The notes under the pieces were generated by a model. The model had not been told where the DNA came from, did not search any database, and saw only the letters and a program-made list of their open reading frames with translations. Shown here piece after piece: positions 6,346 through 6,386 of a DNA stretch of 6,386 nucleotides. Position 1 is the first letter of the stretch. Each line of letters opens with the position of its first letter. Position numbers and translations under genes: made by a program. Origin of the DNA: Spirochaetaceae bacterium (GTDB lineage Bacteria; Spirochaetota; Spirochaetia; SZUA-6; Fen-1364); NCBI GenBank assembly GCA_003154555.1, contig PMDT01000209.1:221-6606 (forward strand). Reading direction: 5' to 3'.

Positions 6346-6386
6346 GCGCGGCCACTGTACTCAGTGGCATTTTGCGCGGCCACTGT
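6346..6386. repeat. Two 13-bp direct repeats, 28 bp apart, next to the promoter
   Basis: GCGCGGCCACTGT occurs at 6346-6358 and again at 6374-6386, running to the window edge. An inverted copy of its core lies between them. The nearer copy ends about 5 bp upstream of the -35 hexamer. The repeats could be protein-binding half-sites or the edge of a longer repeat array that continues outside the window. Confidence 0.6.
6351..6368. promoter_or_regulatory. Operator-like 7-bp inverted repeat
   Basis: GCCACTG-TACT-CAGTGGC is a perfect 7-bp inverted repeat with a 4-bp centre, about 10 bp upstream of the -35 hexamer. It uses one copy of the 13-bp direct repeat as its left arm. Its shape fits a dimeric regulator. 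The regulator is unknown, and the CACTGT core appears again at 6294-6299 beside the start codon, possibly by chance. Confidence 0.4.

Noticed and set aside
6294..6383. An N-terminal extension of the PyrD-like protein by 30 codons
   Set aside because: It has no family resemblance, crosses the promoter and repeats, and the ATG at 6293 has a strong Shine-Dalgarno sequence.
6294..6386. A leader attenuator, PyrR site or riboswitch ahead of the pyrimidine genes
   Set aside because: The predicted leader is only about 13 nt, and no anti-terminator/terminator pair with a U-run is visible.

Overview
The window is GC-rich bacterial chromosome, roughly 60% G+C by eye. It holds five tightly packed genes on the minus strand, very probably one transcription unit, that meet the 3' end of a plus-strand gene tail to tail. 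Nothing points to a phage, plasmid, insertion sequence or CRISPR array. The host cannot be named with confidence. A fused PyrB-PyrI aspartate carbamoyltransferase is known from Thermotoga maritima and Treponema denticola. Together with a GapN-type aldehyde dehydrogenase and a dihydroorotate-dehydrogenase-like flavoprotein, it suggests a fermentative or anaerobic lineage, for example a GC-rich spirochaete-like bacterium. This placement is inference.

Layout. Positions 1-683 (+) are the C-terminal part of a GapN-type NADP-dependent glyceraldehyde-3-phosphate dehydrogenase, cut by the window edge just before its catalytic cysteine. All other genes read right to left. A sigma70-like promoter (6313-6341) lies beside repeated 13-bp elements at the right end. 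The gene order from there is: a dihydroorotate-dehydrogenase-like flavoprotein (6293-5283), a membrane-anchored ChaN/Tiki-like protein (5275-4064), an RluA-family pseudouridine synthase (4038-3283), the fused aspartate carbamoyltransferase pyrBI (3286-1772) and dihydroorotase pyrC (1768-671). The junctions are 7 nt, 25 nt, a 4-bp ATGA overlap, and 3 nt. The pyrC end overlaps the gapN end by 13 bp.

Function. PyrBI and PyrC catalyse steps 2 and 3 of de novo pyrimidine synthesis (carbamoyl phosphate plus aspartate to carbamoyl aspartate to dihydroorotate). The first gene belongs to the family of the step-4 enzyme but lacks the usual Ser/Cys-Pro-Asn catalytic motif, so its reaction is open. The pseudouridine synthase and the ChaN-like protein have no known role in the pathway. 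The most unusual points are the single in-frame UGA between pyrBI and pyrC, the ChaN-like passenger, the divergent PyrD-like active site, a Shine-Dalgarno core in a hairpin loop ahead of the pseudouridine synthase gene, and the repeat/palindrome cluster at the promoter.
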